64,000 bases of DNA from positions 249,334-313,333 of the forward strand of contig NZ_JADNRL010000026.1 of assembly GCF_015595025.1 (NCBI RefSeq), in the 5' to 3' direction. The notes below the pieces were generated by a model that saw only the letters and a list, made by a program, of their open reading frames with translations, was not told where the DNA came from and ran no database searches. This document shows, piece by piece, positions 54,609 to 63,661 of the stretch. The translations under genes were made by a program, and so were the position numbers. Each line of letters begins with the position of its first letter. Position 1 is the first letter of the stretch. This DNA is from Halomonas sp. KAO. Its GTDB lineage: Bacteria > Pseudomonadota > Gammaproteobacteria > Pseudomonadales > Halomonadaceae.

Positions 54609-55928
54609 TCAGACCGCTGACGCGGCATCGGCCTGGGCGGGGGTCTGGTGACCCGTGGCGGCAGAGTCGCCATAGACCGGGTGGCGTCCACAGAGCTTGG
54701 CCACCTGTTCGCGCACCTGCGCCTCCACGGACTCCGTCGACTCCTGGTCGGCCAGCACGTCGAGGATGTCGCAGATCCAGCCTGCCAGCTCGGCGCACTC
54801 GGTCTCGTCGAAGCCACGGCTGGTCACCGCCGGGGTGCCGATGCGCAGGCCGGAGGTAACGAAGGGACTCTGGGGGTCGTTGGGCACGGCGTTCTTGTTG
54901 ACGGTGATATGGGCACGGCCGAGTGCCGCATCGGCATCCTTGCCGGTGACGCCCTGCTTGATCAGCGAGACCAGGAAGAGGTGGTCGTCGGTACCGCCGG
55001 AGACGACATCATAACCACGCTCCAGGAATACGCCGGCCATGGCGCGGGCGTTGTCGATGACGCGCTGCTGATACTGCACGAACTCCTGGCTCATGGCCTC
55101 CTTGAAGGCCACCGCCTTGGCGGCGATGACATGCATCAGCGGGCCGCCCTGCTGGCCCGGGAAGACCGCACCGTTGAGCTTCTTGTAGAGGTCCGCATCG
55201 CCGGTGGCGGAGAGGATCAGGCCACCGCGCGGGCCGCGCAGGGTCTTGTGAGTGGTGGTGGTGACCACATGGGCGTGGGGAACCGGGCTCGGATAATGAC
55301 CCGCGGCAATCAGGCCGGCCACGTGGGCCATGTCGACCATGAACCAGGCACCCACCTCGTCGGCGATGGCGCGGAAGCGGCGCCAGTCGACGACACGCGC
55401 ATAGGCGGAGAAACCGGCGATGATCAGCTTGGGCTTGTGGCTGCGTGCCAGGCGCTCGACCTCCTCGTAGTCGATCTCGCCGGTCTCCGGATTCAGGCCA
55501 TACTGCACGGCATGGTAGTGCTTGCCCGAGAAGTTAGGCGCGGCGCCGTGGGTCAGGTGGCCACCGTGGGCCAGGCTCATGCCGAGGATGGTGTCGCCCG
55601 GCTTGACCATCGCCATGAACGCCGCGGCATTGGCCTGAGCGCCGGAGTGCGGCTGAACGTTGGCGTAGTCGGCGCCGAACAGGTCACAGGCGCGGTCGAT
55701 GGCCAGCTGCTCGACCACATCGACATGCTCGCAGCCGCCGTAGTAGCGCTTGCCGGGATAGCCTTCGGCATACTTGTTGGTCAGCTGGGTGCCCTGGGCT
55801 TCCATTACCGCACGGCTGGCATAGTTCTCGGAGGCGATCAGTTCGACATGAGCCTCCTGGCGGGCCACCTCATCGGCGATGGCGGCGGCGATCTGGGAAT
55901 CGAAGTTGGCGAGACCTACCTGGTTCAT
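54609..55928 (-). CDS. glyA: Serine hydroxymethyltransferase
   Basis: PLP enzyme interconverting glycine plus 5,10-methylene-THF and serine. The 439-residue product has [60 protein letters not shown] and the Schiff-base Lys in [18 protein letters not shown]. It has a C-terminal extension beyond typical GlyA (about 417), rich in Ala and Gln ([15 protein letters not shown]). Here it belongs to the sarcosine operon (glyA-soxBDAG) and is likely a betaine-inducible copy; a housekeeping copy probably exists elsewhere. AGGAG precedes the ATG. Confidence 0.96.
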   Translation of the reverse strand: MNQVGLANFDSQIAAAIADEVARQEAHVELIASENYASRAVMEAQGTQLTNKYAEGYPGKRYYGGCEHVDVVEQLAIDRACDLFGADYANVQPHSGAQANAAAFMAMVKPGDTILGMSLAHGGHLTHGAAPNFSGKHYHAVQYGLNPETGEIDYEEVERLARSHKPKLIIAGFSAYARVVDWRRFRAIADEVGAWFMVDMAHVAGLIAAGHYPSPVPHAHVVTTTTHKTLRGPRGGLILSATGDADLYKKLNGAVFPGQQGGPLMHVIAAKAVAFKEAMSQEFVQYQQRVIDNARAMAGVFLERGYDVVSGGTDDHLFLVSLIKQGVTGKDADAALGRAHITVNKNAVPNDPQSPFVTSGLRIGTPAVTSRGFDETECAELAGWICDILDVLADQESTESVEAQVREQVAKLCGRHPVYGDSAATGHQTPAQADAASAV

Positions 55929-56211
55929 GACTGGCTCCTGTTGTTATCGATGTCGGGCAGGGTGTACCTCGAATCTATCGCCTACCCATCAGAAGGAAAA
56001 ATTTGAAATCCTTATGCGTGGATAACCACCACGCTGTGCGTCTGGCATACCACTCGATTAAAGACGACTGCGACGGGGAGGGATTGAACAGATGCGACAG
56101 GATTCCTGAACGCCGAGGCAGGCTGGCCACCACTAGAGCGGCGAGAAACGGCAGGCTGCGGCGTGCTTATTGAAAGCGTGAGGGGGCGAAAACCGGGAGG
56201 CGGCCGAGGAC
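55929..56211. promoter_or_regulatory. Leader region of glyA-soxBDAG, no gene seen
   Basis: A gap of about 280 bases between glyA and the GbdR-like gene, both on the minus strand. It should hold the regulated glyA promoter. I could not point to a GbdR site with confidence. Confidence 0.35.
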
Positions 56212-57267
56212 TCAAGGCACAGGCCGGCCGTCGATATGTAGGAAGAAGGGGTCGACCCGGTCACCGCCCGGCTCAACGGCACGTTTGCGCATCTCCGACG
56301 GCGTGGCGTCGAAGGCCGTGCGGAAGTGACGCGAGAAGTGGGCGGTATCAGCGAAGCCGCAGCGCTCGCCGATCTCGGTGATGCTCTTGCCGGTGTAGTG
56401 CAGCAGCCAGAGGCCGTAGCGCAGACGAAGGTCCCGGGAGAACTTGAGCGGACTGACGCCAAGCGTATCCCGGAACCGCCGCTCCAGATTACGGCGTGAA
56501 GTACCGACGCGCTCGGCCAGCGCCTCCATCGACAGCGCCTCCCCCAGGTGCTGCTCGAGCACCGCAATGGCGCGGCGCACCAGGCGATCCTCGATCTTGC
56601 CGAACACCACCGGCTGAGGCTGCGGGTGGGTACCGGCTCGCGCCTCGTCGAGGAGCATGATATTCAGGCTCTTCATGGCCCAGGCCTTGCCCTGATGACG
56701 CTCGATCAGATAGGCCGCCAGGTCGGCCGCCGCCGCACCGCCGGCACAGGTGAGCCGGTCTCCGTCATCGATGAATAGTCGGTCGGCTACCGGCTCGATG
56801 GCCGGAAAGCGCTGGACCAGGTCGCGGTGGTGATACCAGCTGACGCAACAGCGCCGCCCCTTCATGAGCCCAGCCTGGATCAGCGCGAACACCCCGGTAC
56901 AGAGCCCCACCAGTGGAACGCCGGCACCGGCCGCCTCACGCAGGTAGGCCAGGGCAGCGCTATCCTGCCGGTCGCCCTCCGCCTGAACGCCCCCCACGAC
57001 CACGATATAGTCGAACTCACCCGGGTCGCTGAAGGGCTCACAGGGCGAAATGGCCGCACCGCTGCTGGAGAGCACCGCCTCGCCATTACTGGCCATGAAG
57101 GTCCAGCGACAGCGCAGCTGCCGGCTGCGGTCGCCCTCATCGGCGGCCAGGCGAAGGCAGTCGACGAAGGCGGCGAAGGGCATCAGGGTGAAACGGTGCA
57201 GCAGGACGAAGCCGATGGTGAGAGGAGCACCTTGAGATGCGGGATTGAGGGTCATGCCTGACGACAC
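56212..57267 (-). CDS. GlxA-type AraC-family regulator (GbdR-like)
   Basis: A 351-residue regulator with an N-terminal DJ-1/PfpI-like domain (about 15-195: GFVLLHRFTLMPFAAFVDCL, GLCTGVFALIQAGLMKGRRC, CAGGAAAADLAAYLIERH) and a C-terminal AraC domain (about 225-330: ALAERVGTSRRNLERRFRDT and ITEIGERCGFADTAHFSRHF). It lies upstream of glyA-soxBDAG, the set that GbdR activates in Pseudomonas in response to glycine betaine and dimethylglycine, so the same role is likely. Start may be ATG 57267 or the internal ATG at 57255. Confidence 0.9.
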   Translation of the reverse strand: MSSGMTLNPASQGAPLTIGFVLLHRFTLMPFAAFVDCLRLAADEGDRSRQLRCRWTFMASNGEAVLSSSGAAISPCEPFSDPGEFDYIVVVGGVQAEGDRQDSAALAYLREAAGAGVPLVGLCTGVFALIQAGLMKGRRCCVSWYHHRDLVQRFPAIEPVADRLFIDDGDRLTCAGGAAAADLAAYLIERHQGKAWAMKSLNIMLLDEARAGTHPQPQPVVFGKIEDRLVRRAIAVLEQHLGEALSMEALAERVGTSRRNLERRFRDTLGVSPLKFSRDLRLRYGLWLLHYTGKSITEIGERCGFADTAHFSRHFRTAFDATPSEMRKRAVEPGGDRVDPFFLHIDGRPVP

Positions 57268-57300
57268 CGTGCGATAGCCCGAGAATTTGATTCGTGCTTG

Positions 57301-57696
57301 TCAGTTGAGTAAACGCATACCAGCGGTGTTGGCAGCCTGCTTGTCGAACGTCACTATATGGGGGCATCCGGCCGCGCTGGCGCAGCGTTCGATCAGGCAG
57401 TCAGCGAAGTCCGCCTTGGCACCGTCGAAACGCCGTAAGGCTTGCCAAACGATTTCCGCTTGCTCGACGACCAGTTCTCGCGTTCTCAGAATGGTTTCGA
57501 GAACGTTGACGGTTTCTTCCTTCGTGGCCTGGTAACAGCTTTGCAGTATCCACACCAATTCCACCATCGACACCATCGTAATAAAGCCAGGCTCGTCCGT
57601 GGAAAGGGATTCGATCATTGCCGTGGCCTTGGGCGACTGCTGCGTGTCGTCCTGAGCCACGTAGCGAACGACCACGTTGGTATCCAGGCCGATCAT
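57301..57696 (-). CDS. vapC: PIN-domain toxin (VapC-like)
   Basis: A 131-residue PIN-fold RNase. Acidic active-site residues are visible: Asp in MIGLDTNVVVRYVAQDD, Glu in TMVSMVELVWILQSCY, Asp in GAKADFADCLIERCA and Asp in HIVTFDKQAANTAG. It should cleave a specific RNA (often a tRNA) when freed from its antitoxin. The start overlaps the antitoxin stop by four bases, the normal VapBC arrangement. The pair sits between the betaine cluster and a LysR gene. Confidence 0.9.
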   Translation of the reverse strand: MIGLDTNVVVRYVAQDDTQQSPKATAMIESLSTDEPGFITMVSMVELVWILQSCYQATKEETVNVLETILRTRELVVEQAEIVWQALRRFDGAKADFADCLIERCASAAGCPHIVTFDKQAANTAGMRLLN

Positions 57697-57935
57697 TCCG
57701 AGCCTGCTCCTTGCCGGGCGATTGCGTCGTTCATTTCCTCAATACTCACAGGCCTTTTTGGCTTGCGAATCATACCTTTGAGCTCCTGAACAGGGCGATT
57801 GACCGCCAGGATGGTGAACTTGCCTTTTTCAACCTCCACGAACTCTATTCGGTCTCCGGTGCCGACCCCTAGCGAGGCTCGAACCTGGGCAGGAATCGTT
57901 ACCTGTCCTTTGGAAGTAAGCGTTGAAGTTGTCAT
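57693..57935 (-). CDS. vapB: AbrB/SpoVT-type antitoxin (VapB-like)
   Basis: An 80-residue antitoxin. The swapped-hairpin DNA-binding domain occupies the first half: STLTSKGQVTIPAQVRASLG and GDRIEFVEVEKGKFTILAVN; the C-terminal half is a flexible toxin-binding tail with GMIRKPKRPVSIEEMNDAIA. ATG 57935 follows GAAGGA; the upstream TTG at 57950 is less likely. It neutralises VapC and probably represses its own promoter in the AT-rich stretch 57936-57975. Confidence 0.9.
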   Translation of the reverse strand: MTTSTLTSKGQVTIPAQVRASLGVGTGDRIEFVEVEKGKFTILAVNRPVQELKGMIRKPKRPVSIEEMNDAIARQGAGSE

Positions 57936-58086
57936 AAAACAATCCTTCAATTTGGCACTTCCTTACTATAGGGTAAGGAATAGACACTGGCAATGCGCGA
58001 TCGCCCTGGCGATACCCGCCGGCACGTAGCCTTGCCCAGGCGGGAGACGTAGACTCGGTAGGCCTACTCCGACGGTTGCGAACACC

Positions 58087-59016
58087 ATGAAGATCAGCCC
58101 CCTACCTCCTCTGAACAGTCTCGTGGCCTTCGAGTCGGCGGCGCGCCATCTGAGCTTCACCCTGGCGGCCAAGGAGCTGCATGTCACCCAGGGCGCCATC
58201 AGTCGCCAGGTCCGCGGCCTCGAGGACTACCTGGGCAAGCCGCTGTTCGAACGCGCCAATCGCAGCGTCAAGCTGACCGCCATGGGCCAGCGCTATGCCC
58301 AGGCGGTGCGCCAATCGCTTGCCGATATCTCGGCGATCACCGACGAGGTACGCAGCTGGCACGGCATGCACCAGCTCACCGTGGCCACCACCAGCGCCAT
58401 GGCCTCCCTCTGGCTGCTACCCAAGATCCCCCGTTTCCAGCGCGAGCACGACGACATCGAGCTGCGCATCGTCGCCACCGAGCAGCTCCGCGACCTGTCG
58501 CGGGTGGAGTCCGACGTGGCGCTCTTCTACTGTCGAACGCCGCCGGCCTCCATGCACGCCACGACGCTCTTCCACGAGGAGGTCTTCCCGGTTTGCAGCC
58601 CCGGCTACCTCGAGCGCTATGGCCCCTTCGAGGGGCCCGAGGCCCTGCTCGACTGCACCCTGCTGTCACTAGAGGATGCCGACCAGGACTGGATGAGCTG
58701 GAAGCAGTGGTTCTCCCAGGTGGGGGTAGCCTCCGCCAGGGCTCCCCGCCGGCGACTCAATATCAACAGCTACTCGATGCTGGTGCAGGCGGCGATGATG
58801 GACCAGGGGGTGGCCCTGGGGTGGAGCCAGCTGGTCGACGACTACCTGGTCGGCGGCCACCTCGTGCGCCCGGTGGAGACGGTACTGCGTACCGAGGCGC
58901 GCTTCTGCCTGCTGGAGCGCAGCGAGGCGCCCGCCCACCGTTGGGGGGTACGCGCCTTCCGGGAGTGGCTGCTGGAGACGTTTCCCAAGGAGGTCGGCGA
59001 CCTGGGCCTGACGTGA
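58087..59016 (+). CDS. LysR-family regulator (GcvA-like)
   Basis: A 309-residue LysR protein. HTH at about 8-65 (LPPLNSLVAFESAARHLSFT, ELHVTQGAISRQVRGLEDYL) and the effector domain from about 95 (HQLTVATTSAMASLWLLPKI). The wording is that of GcvA/AmpR-type regulators. It is convergent with the Ldh-family pseudogene and is the nearest intact regulator to the 59-64 kb catabolic genes, so it may have controlled them. The ligand is unknown. Confidence 0.9.
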   Translation: MKISPLPPLNSLVAFESAARHLSFTLAAKELHVTQGAISRQVRGLEDYLGKPLFERANRSVKLTAMGQRYAQAVRQSLADISAITDEVRSWHGMHQLTVATTSAMASLWLLPKIPRFQREHDDIELRIVATEQLRDLSRVESDVALFYCRTPPASMHATTLFHEEVFPVCSPGYLERYGPFEGPEALLDCTLLSLEDADQDWMSWKQWFSQVGVASARAPRRRLNINSYSMLVQAAMMDQGVALGWSQLVDDYLVGGHLVRPVETVLRTEARFCLLERSEAPAHRWGVRAFREWLLETFPKEVGDLGLT

Positions 59017-59031
59017 GAGGCCACCCGGGGC

Positions 59032-60103
59032 TCAGGCCGTGATCGACACACCGCTTTCGGTCATAAACCAGTCGCGGAACCGTCGCAGCGCCTCGTCGTC
59101 GGCCTTGGCCAGGTAATGGCGTGTCTCTTCCAGCACCACCGTGTCGATGGCAACCTGGCCCTTTTCCGAAACGTGGGGCCGCACCTGACGGCGACCGGGC
59201 ACATACACACCCCGTTCGGCGATCCTGTCAAGCTGCCGAGTGAAGCGGGAGGAAAACCCCTCGTCGATCACGGAGGGTTGAATGGCGATGATCGTCATCC
59301 CCGCATCAATCGGCTGGTCCCCGTTCTGGAAATCCGGCATGTCCAGCGACCAGGCGGCGCCGGACAGCCCTGCCGCCAGGCACTCCACCATCAGCGCCAG
59401 GTTCGCGCCTTTTGCACCACCGAAGGTGAGCAGGGCACCGCGCAGGACGGCCGCGGCGTCGGTGGTCACCTCACCGCGCTCATCGATGGCCCAGCCTTCG
59501 GGGATCTGCCGTCCTTCTGCCGCGGCCTGTGACAGGCTGACGAAGGCCGTGGCGCTGGTCGCCTGATCGATCACCAGCGGGGCCCCGGGGTCGGCCAGAG
59601 GCGCGGCAAAGGCCAGCGGACTGGTGCCGAACACGGCCTGGCCTCTGGGCGCACCGGCCACCACCGCCGGGCTATTGGAGACTGCAAAGGCGACCAGCCC
59701 TTCCAGGGCCAGGCGGCGGACATAGTCGCCCAGCTCACCGGTGGTATAGCTGTTGCCCTGGGTAAAGAGCGCGAGACCCAGTTCCTGAGCTCTCGCGACA
59801 AACGTCGGCATGGCTCGGTCAAAGCCGAGCTGGGCGATGCCGCCATCTGCATCCGAGTAGAGAATAGCGGGTAGGGGAGACGAGGTGGTCGGCTCGGCAT
59901 CGCCCTTGATGCGTCCCGCGCGAAAACCGGCGAGATAATCCAGAAGATGAGGAAAGTCGACGCCGGGCCGGCCGTACAGTGCCGCGGTGAGCGTCGCCCC
60001 GCCAGGGAGCCTGCGCTGGCCTGGCTGGCTCCTGCGGCGAGACAGGCCTACTCGACGAGTCACCGGGCCTCATCAGCGGACAAGGTCTGCTGATTCAAGA
60101 CAT
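59032..60103 (-). pseudogene. Ldh-family (malate/lactate-type) oxidoreductase with broken 5' end
   Basis: NAD(P)H-dependent oxidoreductase of the Ldh_2 fold (L-lactate, ureidoglycolate, piperideine-2-carboxylate group). The frame 59032-60000 is intact and has LYGRPGVDFPHLLDYLAGFR, NSPAVVAGAPRGQAVFGTSP, VIDQATSATAFVSLSQAAAE and GGAKGANLALMVECLAAGLS. Upstream the expected N-terminus can still be read as LNQQTLSADEAR, a TGA, LVE, a TAG, then ACLAAGASQASAGSLAG, and one base is missing before ATLTAAL. The ATG at 60103 with GGAGG is one base out of frame too. Four lesions in about 100 bases make this a pseudogene, unless the sequence is faulty there. Confidence 0.8.
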
Positions 60104-60130
60104 ACCTCCTGTCCTGCGCCTGGTCGGGGA

Positions 60131-62167
60131 TCATAGATCCTTGACCAGGCGCAGGGCATCGTAGATGGCCGCATGGGTGTTACGCGACTCGACGGCATCG
60201 CCGATCCGGAACAGCTGGAAGCTTCCCTCCGGGTTGCGAATCACGGCCTGGGGGTGGCCGACAATCAGGTCATCGTAGTTCACCTCGCCCGCATTGCGGG
60301 AACACGCTTTCAAGTCGAAATAGAGGTTGGCCATTGGCGTGATCCCGTAGTTGACCACCACCTGGTCGATCCGCCGCTCGTGCTCGAGGTCCAGATAGTC
60401 GCTGGTGATGCTGGCACGCAGTTCGCCTCCCTCTCGCTGCACGAACTTCAGCCGATAGGTGGGCGTGAAGGTGACATTGGGCCGCTGCAGGGAGCGCATG
60501 TACGGCACCAGGTTCATGGCCATGATCTCCGCCGAGAAGGTGCGGTCGGGGGTCATGATCTCGAGCTCGGTCCCGGTGGCGGCGATGATCTCCGCGGCCT
60601 GCAGGGCAGCATGATCGCCGGCCTCGTCGAACAACAGCACTCGTTTCCCCGGCGCAACGTGTCCGGAGAGGATATCCCAGGTGTTGACCACCAGGTCGTG
60701 TCCAACCTCGGGCTGATCGTCCAGGGGATAGCCGCCGGTGGCCACGATCACCACGTCCGGCTGCTCGGCGAGCACGTCCTCAATCTCGGCCCAGACGTTG
60801 TAACGGATCTCGACGCCGAGGGCCTCACAGCGCGCCAGGCGCCAATCGATGATGCCCATCATCTCGCGGCGGCGCTCGCTCTGCGCCGTGAGGCGCACCT
60901 GCCCGCCGGCATCGCTGGCGGCCTCCAGCACCAGCACCGCATGGCCCCGCTCGCCGGCGACCCGCGCGGCTTCCAGGCCGGCAGGACCGGCGCCGATGAT
61001 CACCACCCGACGCTGCTGTGGAGCCTGGGGGATGGTGTGAGGCATGGTGGTTTCTCGCCCGGTGGCGGCGTTGTGGATGCAGTAGGCGGCGCCGCCCTGG
61101 TAGATGCGGTCGAGGCAGTAGTTGGCACCGACGCAGGGGCGAATCTCCTCCTCGCGCTTCTCCATGATCTTGCGCACGATGTGCGGGTCGGCCATATGGG
61201 CGCGGGTCATGCCGATCATGTCGACCTTGCCCGAGGCAATGGCATGGCGGGCGGTGGCGACGTCCTGAATCTTGGCGCCGTGGAAGGTGGGAAAGTCCAC
61301 CTCGCGACGAATCTCGCCGGCGAAATCCAGGTGCGGGGCGCTGGGCATGCCCTGGATCGGGATGACATCGGTGAGTCCCGGGTCGGTGTCGATATGCCCG
61401 CGGACCACGTTGAGAAAATCGATCAGGCCGCTGTCCTTCAGGCGCCGTGAAATCTCCATCCCGTCGCTGGCCGTGAGCCCGCCCGCCAGCCTCTCGTCGC
61501 CGGTATAGCGCAAGCCGATGATGAACGCCTCGCCGACCCGCTGACGAATGGCGCGCAACACCTCGAAGGTGAAGCGCAGCCGGTTATCGAGCTCGCCCCC
61601 ATATGGGCCCTCGAGGGTATTGGTCAGCGGCGACCAGAACTGGTCCATCAGATGGCCATAGGCCTGCAGTTCGATGCCGTCCAGGCCGGCGGCATGCATG
61701 CGTTCGGCGGCATCGGCGTAGTCGCGGATCAACCGCTCGATATCCCAGTCCTCGACCTGCTTGGGAAAGGCCCGGTGGGAGGCTTCGCGGCGGTGAGAGG
61801 AAGACATCGTCGGCAGCCAGTCCCCCTTGTCCCAGCGAGTGCGTCGGCCTAGGTGGGTCAGCTGGATCATCACCGCTGTCCCATGCTCGTGGCAGGCGTC
61901 GGTCAACTCGCGCATCCACGGCACCACCTCATCCTTGTAGGCCAGGATGTTGTTGAACACGGGCGGGCTGTCCTTGGCCACCGCCGCCGACCCGGCCGTC
62001 ATGGTCAGGCCGAGACCGGCCCTGGCGCGCTCGACGTGGTAGGCGCGATAGAGCGCCTTGGGCATTCCTTCCTCGGGATATGCCGGCTCGTGGGACGTCA
62101 TCATGAGCCGGTTCTTCAGGGTCAGGTGCTTGAGTCGGAAGGGCGTCAGCAGCGGGTCGGTCGCCAT
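60131..62167 (-). CDS. FMN/FAD-dependent NADH:flavin oxidoreductase, probable N-demethylase
   Basis: A 678-residue enzyme of the 2,4-dienoyl-CoA reductase/trimethylamine dehydrogenase family. The N-terminal Old Yellow Enzyme barrel (about 5-370) has LTLKNRLMMTSHEPAYPEEG, MIQLTHLGRRTRWDKGDWLP and GLDGIELQAYGHLMDQFWSP. The iron-sulfur Cys are in IRPCVGANYCLDRIYQGGAA and the following YCIHNAATG. The C-terminal half binds nucleotides (RRVVIIGAGPAGLEAARVAG, about 388-410). Such enzymes demethylate dimethylglycine (DgcA), stachydrine (StcD) or similar betaines. The BCCT gene nearby supports a betaine substrate. It is intact, unlike both neighbours. Confidence 0.88.
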   Translation of the reverse strand: MATDPLLTPFRLKHLTLKNRLMMTSHEPAYPEEGMPKALYRAYHVERARAGLGLTMTAGSAAVAKDSPPVFNNILAYKDEVVPWMRELTDACHEHGTAVMIQLTHLGRRTRWDKGDWLPTMSSSHRREASHRAFPKQVEDWDIERLIRDYADAAERMHAAGLDGIELQAYGHLMDQFWSPLTNTLEGPYGGELDNRLRFTFEVLRAIRQRVGEAFIIGLRYTGDERLAGGLTASDGMEISRRLKDSGLIDFLNVVRGHIDTDPGLTDVIPIQGMPSAPHLDFAGEIRREVDFPTFHGAKIQDVATARHAIASGKVDMIGMTRAHMADPHIVRKIMEKREEEIRPCVGANYCLDRIYQGGAAYCIHNAATGRETTMPHTIPQAPQQRRVVIIGAGPAGLEAARVAGERGHAVLVLEAASDAGGQVRLTAQSERRREMMGIIDWRLARCEALGVEIRYNVWAEIEDVLAEQPDVVIVATGGYPLDDQPEVGHDLVVNTWDILSGHVAPGKRVLLFDEAGDHAALQAAEIIAATGTELEIMTPDRTFSAEIMAMNLVPYMRSLQRPNVTFTPTYRLKFVQREGGELRASITSDYLDLEHERRIDQVVVNYGITPMANLYFDLKACSRNAGEVNYDDLIVGHPQAVIRNPEGSFQLFRIGDAVESRNTHAAIYDALRLVKDL

Positions 62168-62179
62168 GGTCGGGCCTCT

Positions 62180-62354
62180 CTCTTGTTATGCGTGAGACAT
62201 TGAGCCGCTTGGCCAGCGGCAGGATCCGTACGCCGTCCACGCCGGACTCGAGCAGTAACTCGAAGGCCGCATCGAGCCAGGCGTCACGGGAATCTCTCCA
62301 TTTGGTGTCGTGGGTCTCGGCAGGTGGCATCGTGATGAGTTTTCCTGATTTCAT
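62180..62354 (-). pseudogene. Remnant of a TetR-family regulator
   Basis: The frame from ATG 62354 (overlapping the M24 stop) or ATG 62330 gives THDTKWRDSRDAWLDAAFEL, then LLESGVDGVRILPLAKRLNV and SRIT: the first helices and most of the HTH of a TetR repressor. The recognition helix is cut and the rest of the protein is missing; the flavin oxidoreductase gene starts at once. A deletion has probably joined the two. Confidence 0.7.
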
Positions 62355-63600
62355 TCCAGCCAGTCGGTCTCCAGCGGATAGCGGGACAACAGTTCGCACC
62401 CCTCACGGGTGATCAGCACCTGCTCCTCCAGCTTGACGCCTTCCTGGCCGTTCCGCGCGCCGATATAGCTCTCGACGCAGACGGTCATGTGCTCCTCGAA
62501 CACGCCGTCGTAGCCGCTGCTCGTCCAGTCCTTGCCAGGGTGAGCGATGGCCGGATACTCGTCTGCCAGGCCCACGCCGTGGGCTACGCAGCAGTAGCGA
62601 TTGGCATGGTACTTGTCGGGAATCGGCCAGCTCCGCTCGGAGAACTCGCGGAAGCTCAACCCCGAACACAGCAGTGCCATGTTGTGTTGGAGCTGCTCAT
62701 GGGCGAGCAATACAGACGTCGTTGTTCCGCGCTTGGCGGCACTCGGCCGACGGTCCAGGTCCGGGAGATGTCCGCACAGTAGCCGTAGGGGCCGATCAGG
62801 TCGGTATCGAAGGCGATCAGCTCACCTTCCTGCATTACCCGGTCGCTGCATTCCTGCATCCAGGGATTGGTGCGCAGCCCTAAAGCCAGCAGCCGGGTCT
62901 CCAGCCACTCGCCGCCATGGCGGATATTCTCAAAATGCAGCCAGGCCCACAGCTCGTTTTCCGTCATGCCCGGGCGAAGCTCGTCGGCCATGCGCTGGAT
63001 GCCACGTTCGGCGACGCGAATCGTCCAGCGGATCAACTCAAGCTCCTCGGCCGACTTGATGGCCCTAGCCCGCTCCATCAGCGCCTGGCCCTGGACCAGC
63101 GTGATGCCTGAGGCGGCAAGTGCCGCGACGCCCGATGGATCGAGCCGGTCCACCGCCAGGCGCGGGTGGTCGCCGGCGTGATGGCGGATCAGGTCGACGA
63201 TCTCGGCGGCCCATTCGCGGGCCTTCTCCGTCACTCGAGGGCCGGCGCCGAAGTAGGCCCAGTTGATCGCCCCGCGCACCTCGTCGATGGTTTCGAGGTG
63301 GGCGCAGAGGTGTTCGCAGTTGTGGAACTCCCAGAGGATCACCGGGCCCTCGGCGAAGATCAGCGCGTAGCGCGAGGGGTTGTGGGCGGTCCACACCTGC
63401 ATATTAGAGCTATCGGTGGCGTAGCGGATATTCACCGGATCGTAGAGCAGCATGGCCGTGACATCGTGGTGCCTGAGTTGCTCACGGACGCGTTGCAGAC
63501 GATAGCGGCGTGCAGCGGCGAGGGTCGCGTCGGATATAGGGTTCCTCAGCGGTCGATCCCCGGCCTCGGCGTTCAGATAGATGGGCTTGTCGGGTGACAT
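62351..63600 (-). pseudogene. DddP-like M24 metallopeptidase-family gene with a frameshift
   Basis: Two overlapping frames (62656-63600 and 62351-62710) make one M24 (creatinase/aminopeptidase P fold) protein of about 415 residues. N-terminal domain: LLYDPVNIRYATDSSNMQVW. Metal ligands by pattern: Asp pair in IAFDTDLIGPYGYCADISRT, His in CVAHGVGLADEYP, Glu in CVESYIG and Glu in VKLEEQVLITREG. The wording (NIRYATDSSNMQ, RGGEWLETRLLA, DTDLxGxYG) closely recalls DddP, the M24-fold DMSP lyase, though relatives with other substrates exist. One base is missing near 62702-62716, between RRLY and LAHEQLQHNMALLC. GGGAG precedes ATG 63600. Confidence 0.8.
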
Positions 63601-63625
63601 GGCATCACTCCCATGACGAACCATG

Positions 63626-63653
63626 AAAGCGGGGCCGGCTCGACCGGCCCCAG
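63626..63653 (-). terminator. Hairpin after the BCCT gene
   Basis: A perfect 8-bp GC stem (63631-63638 with 63644-63651), eleven bases after the BCCT stop on the minus strand, followed by GCTTTC. Likely a terminator or attenuator before the M24 gene. Confidence 0.55.
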
Positions 63654-63661
63654 TGGGAGGA

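Noticed and set aside
54648..56006. 452-codon antisense frame over glyA
   Set aside because: Shadow of a conserved GC-rich gene.
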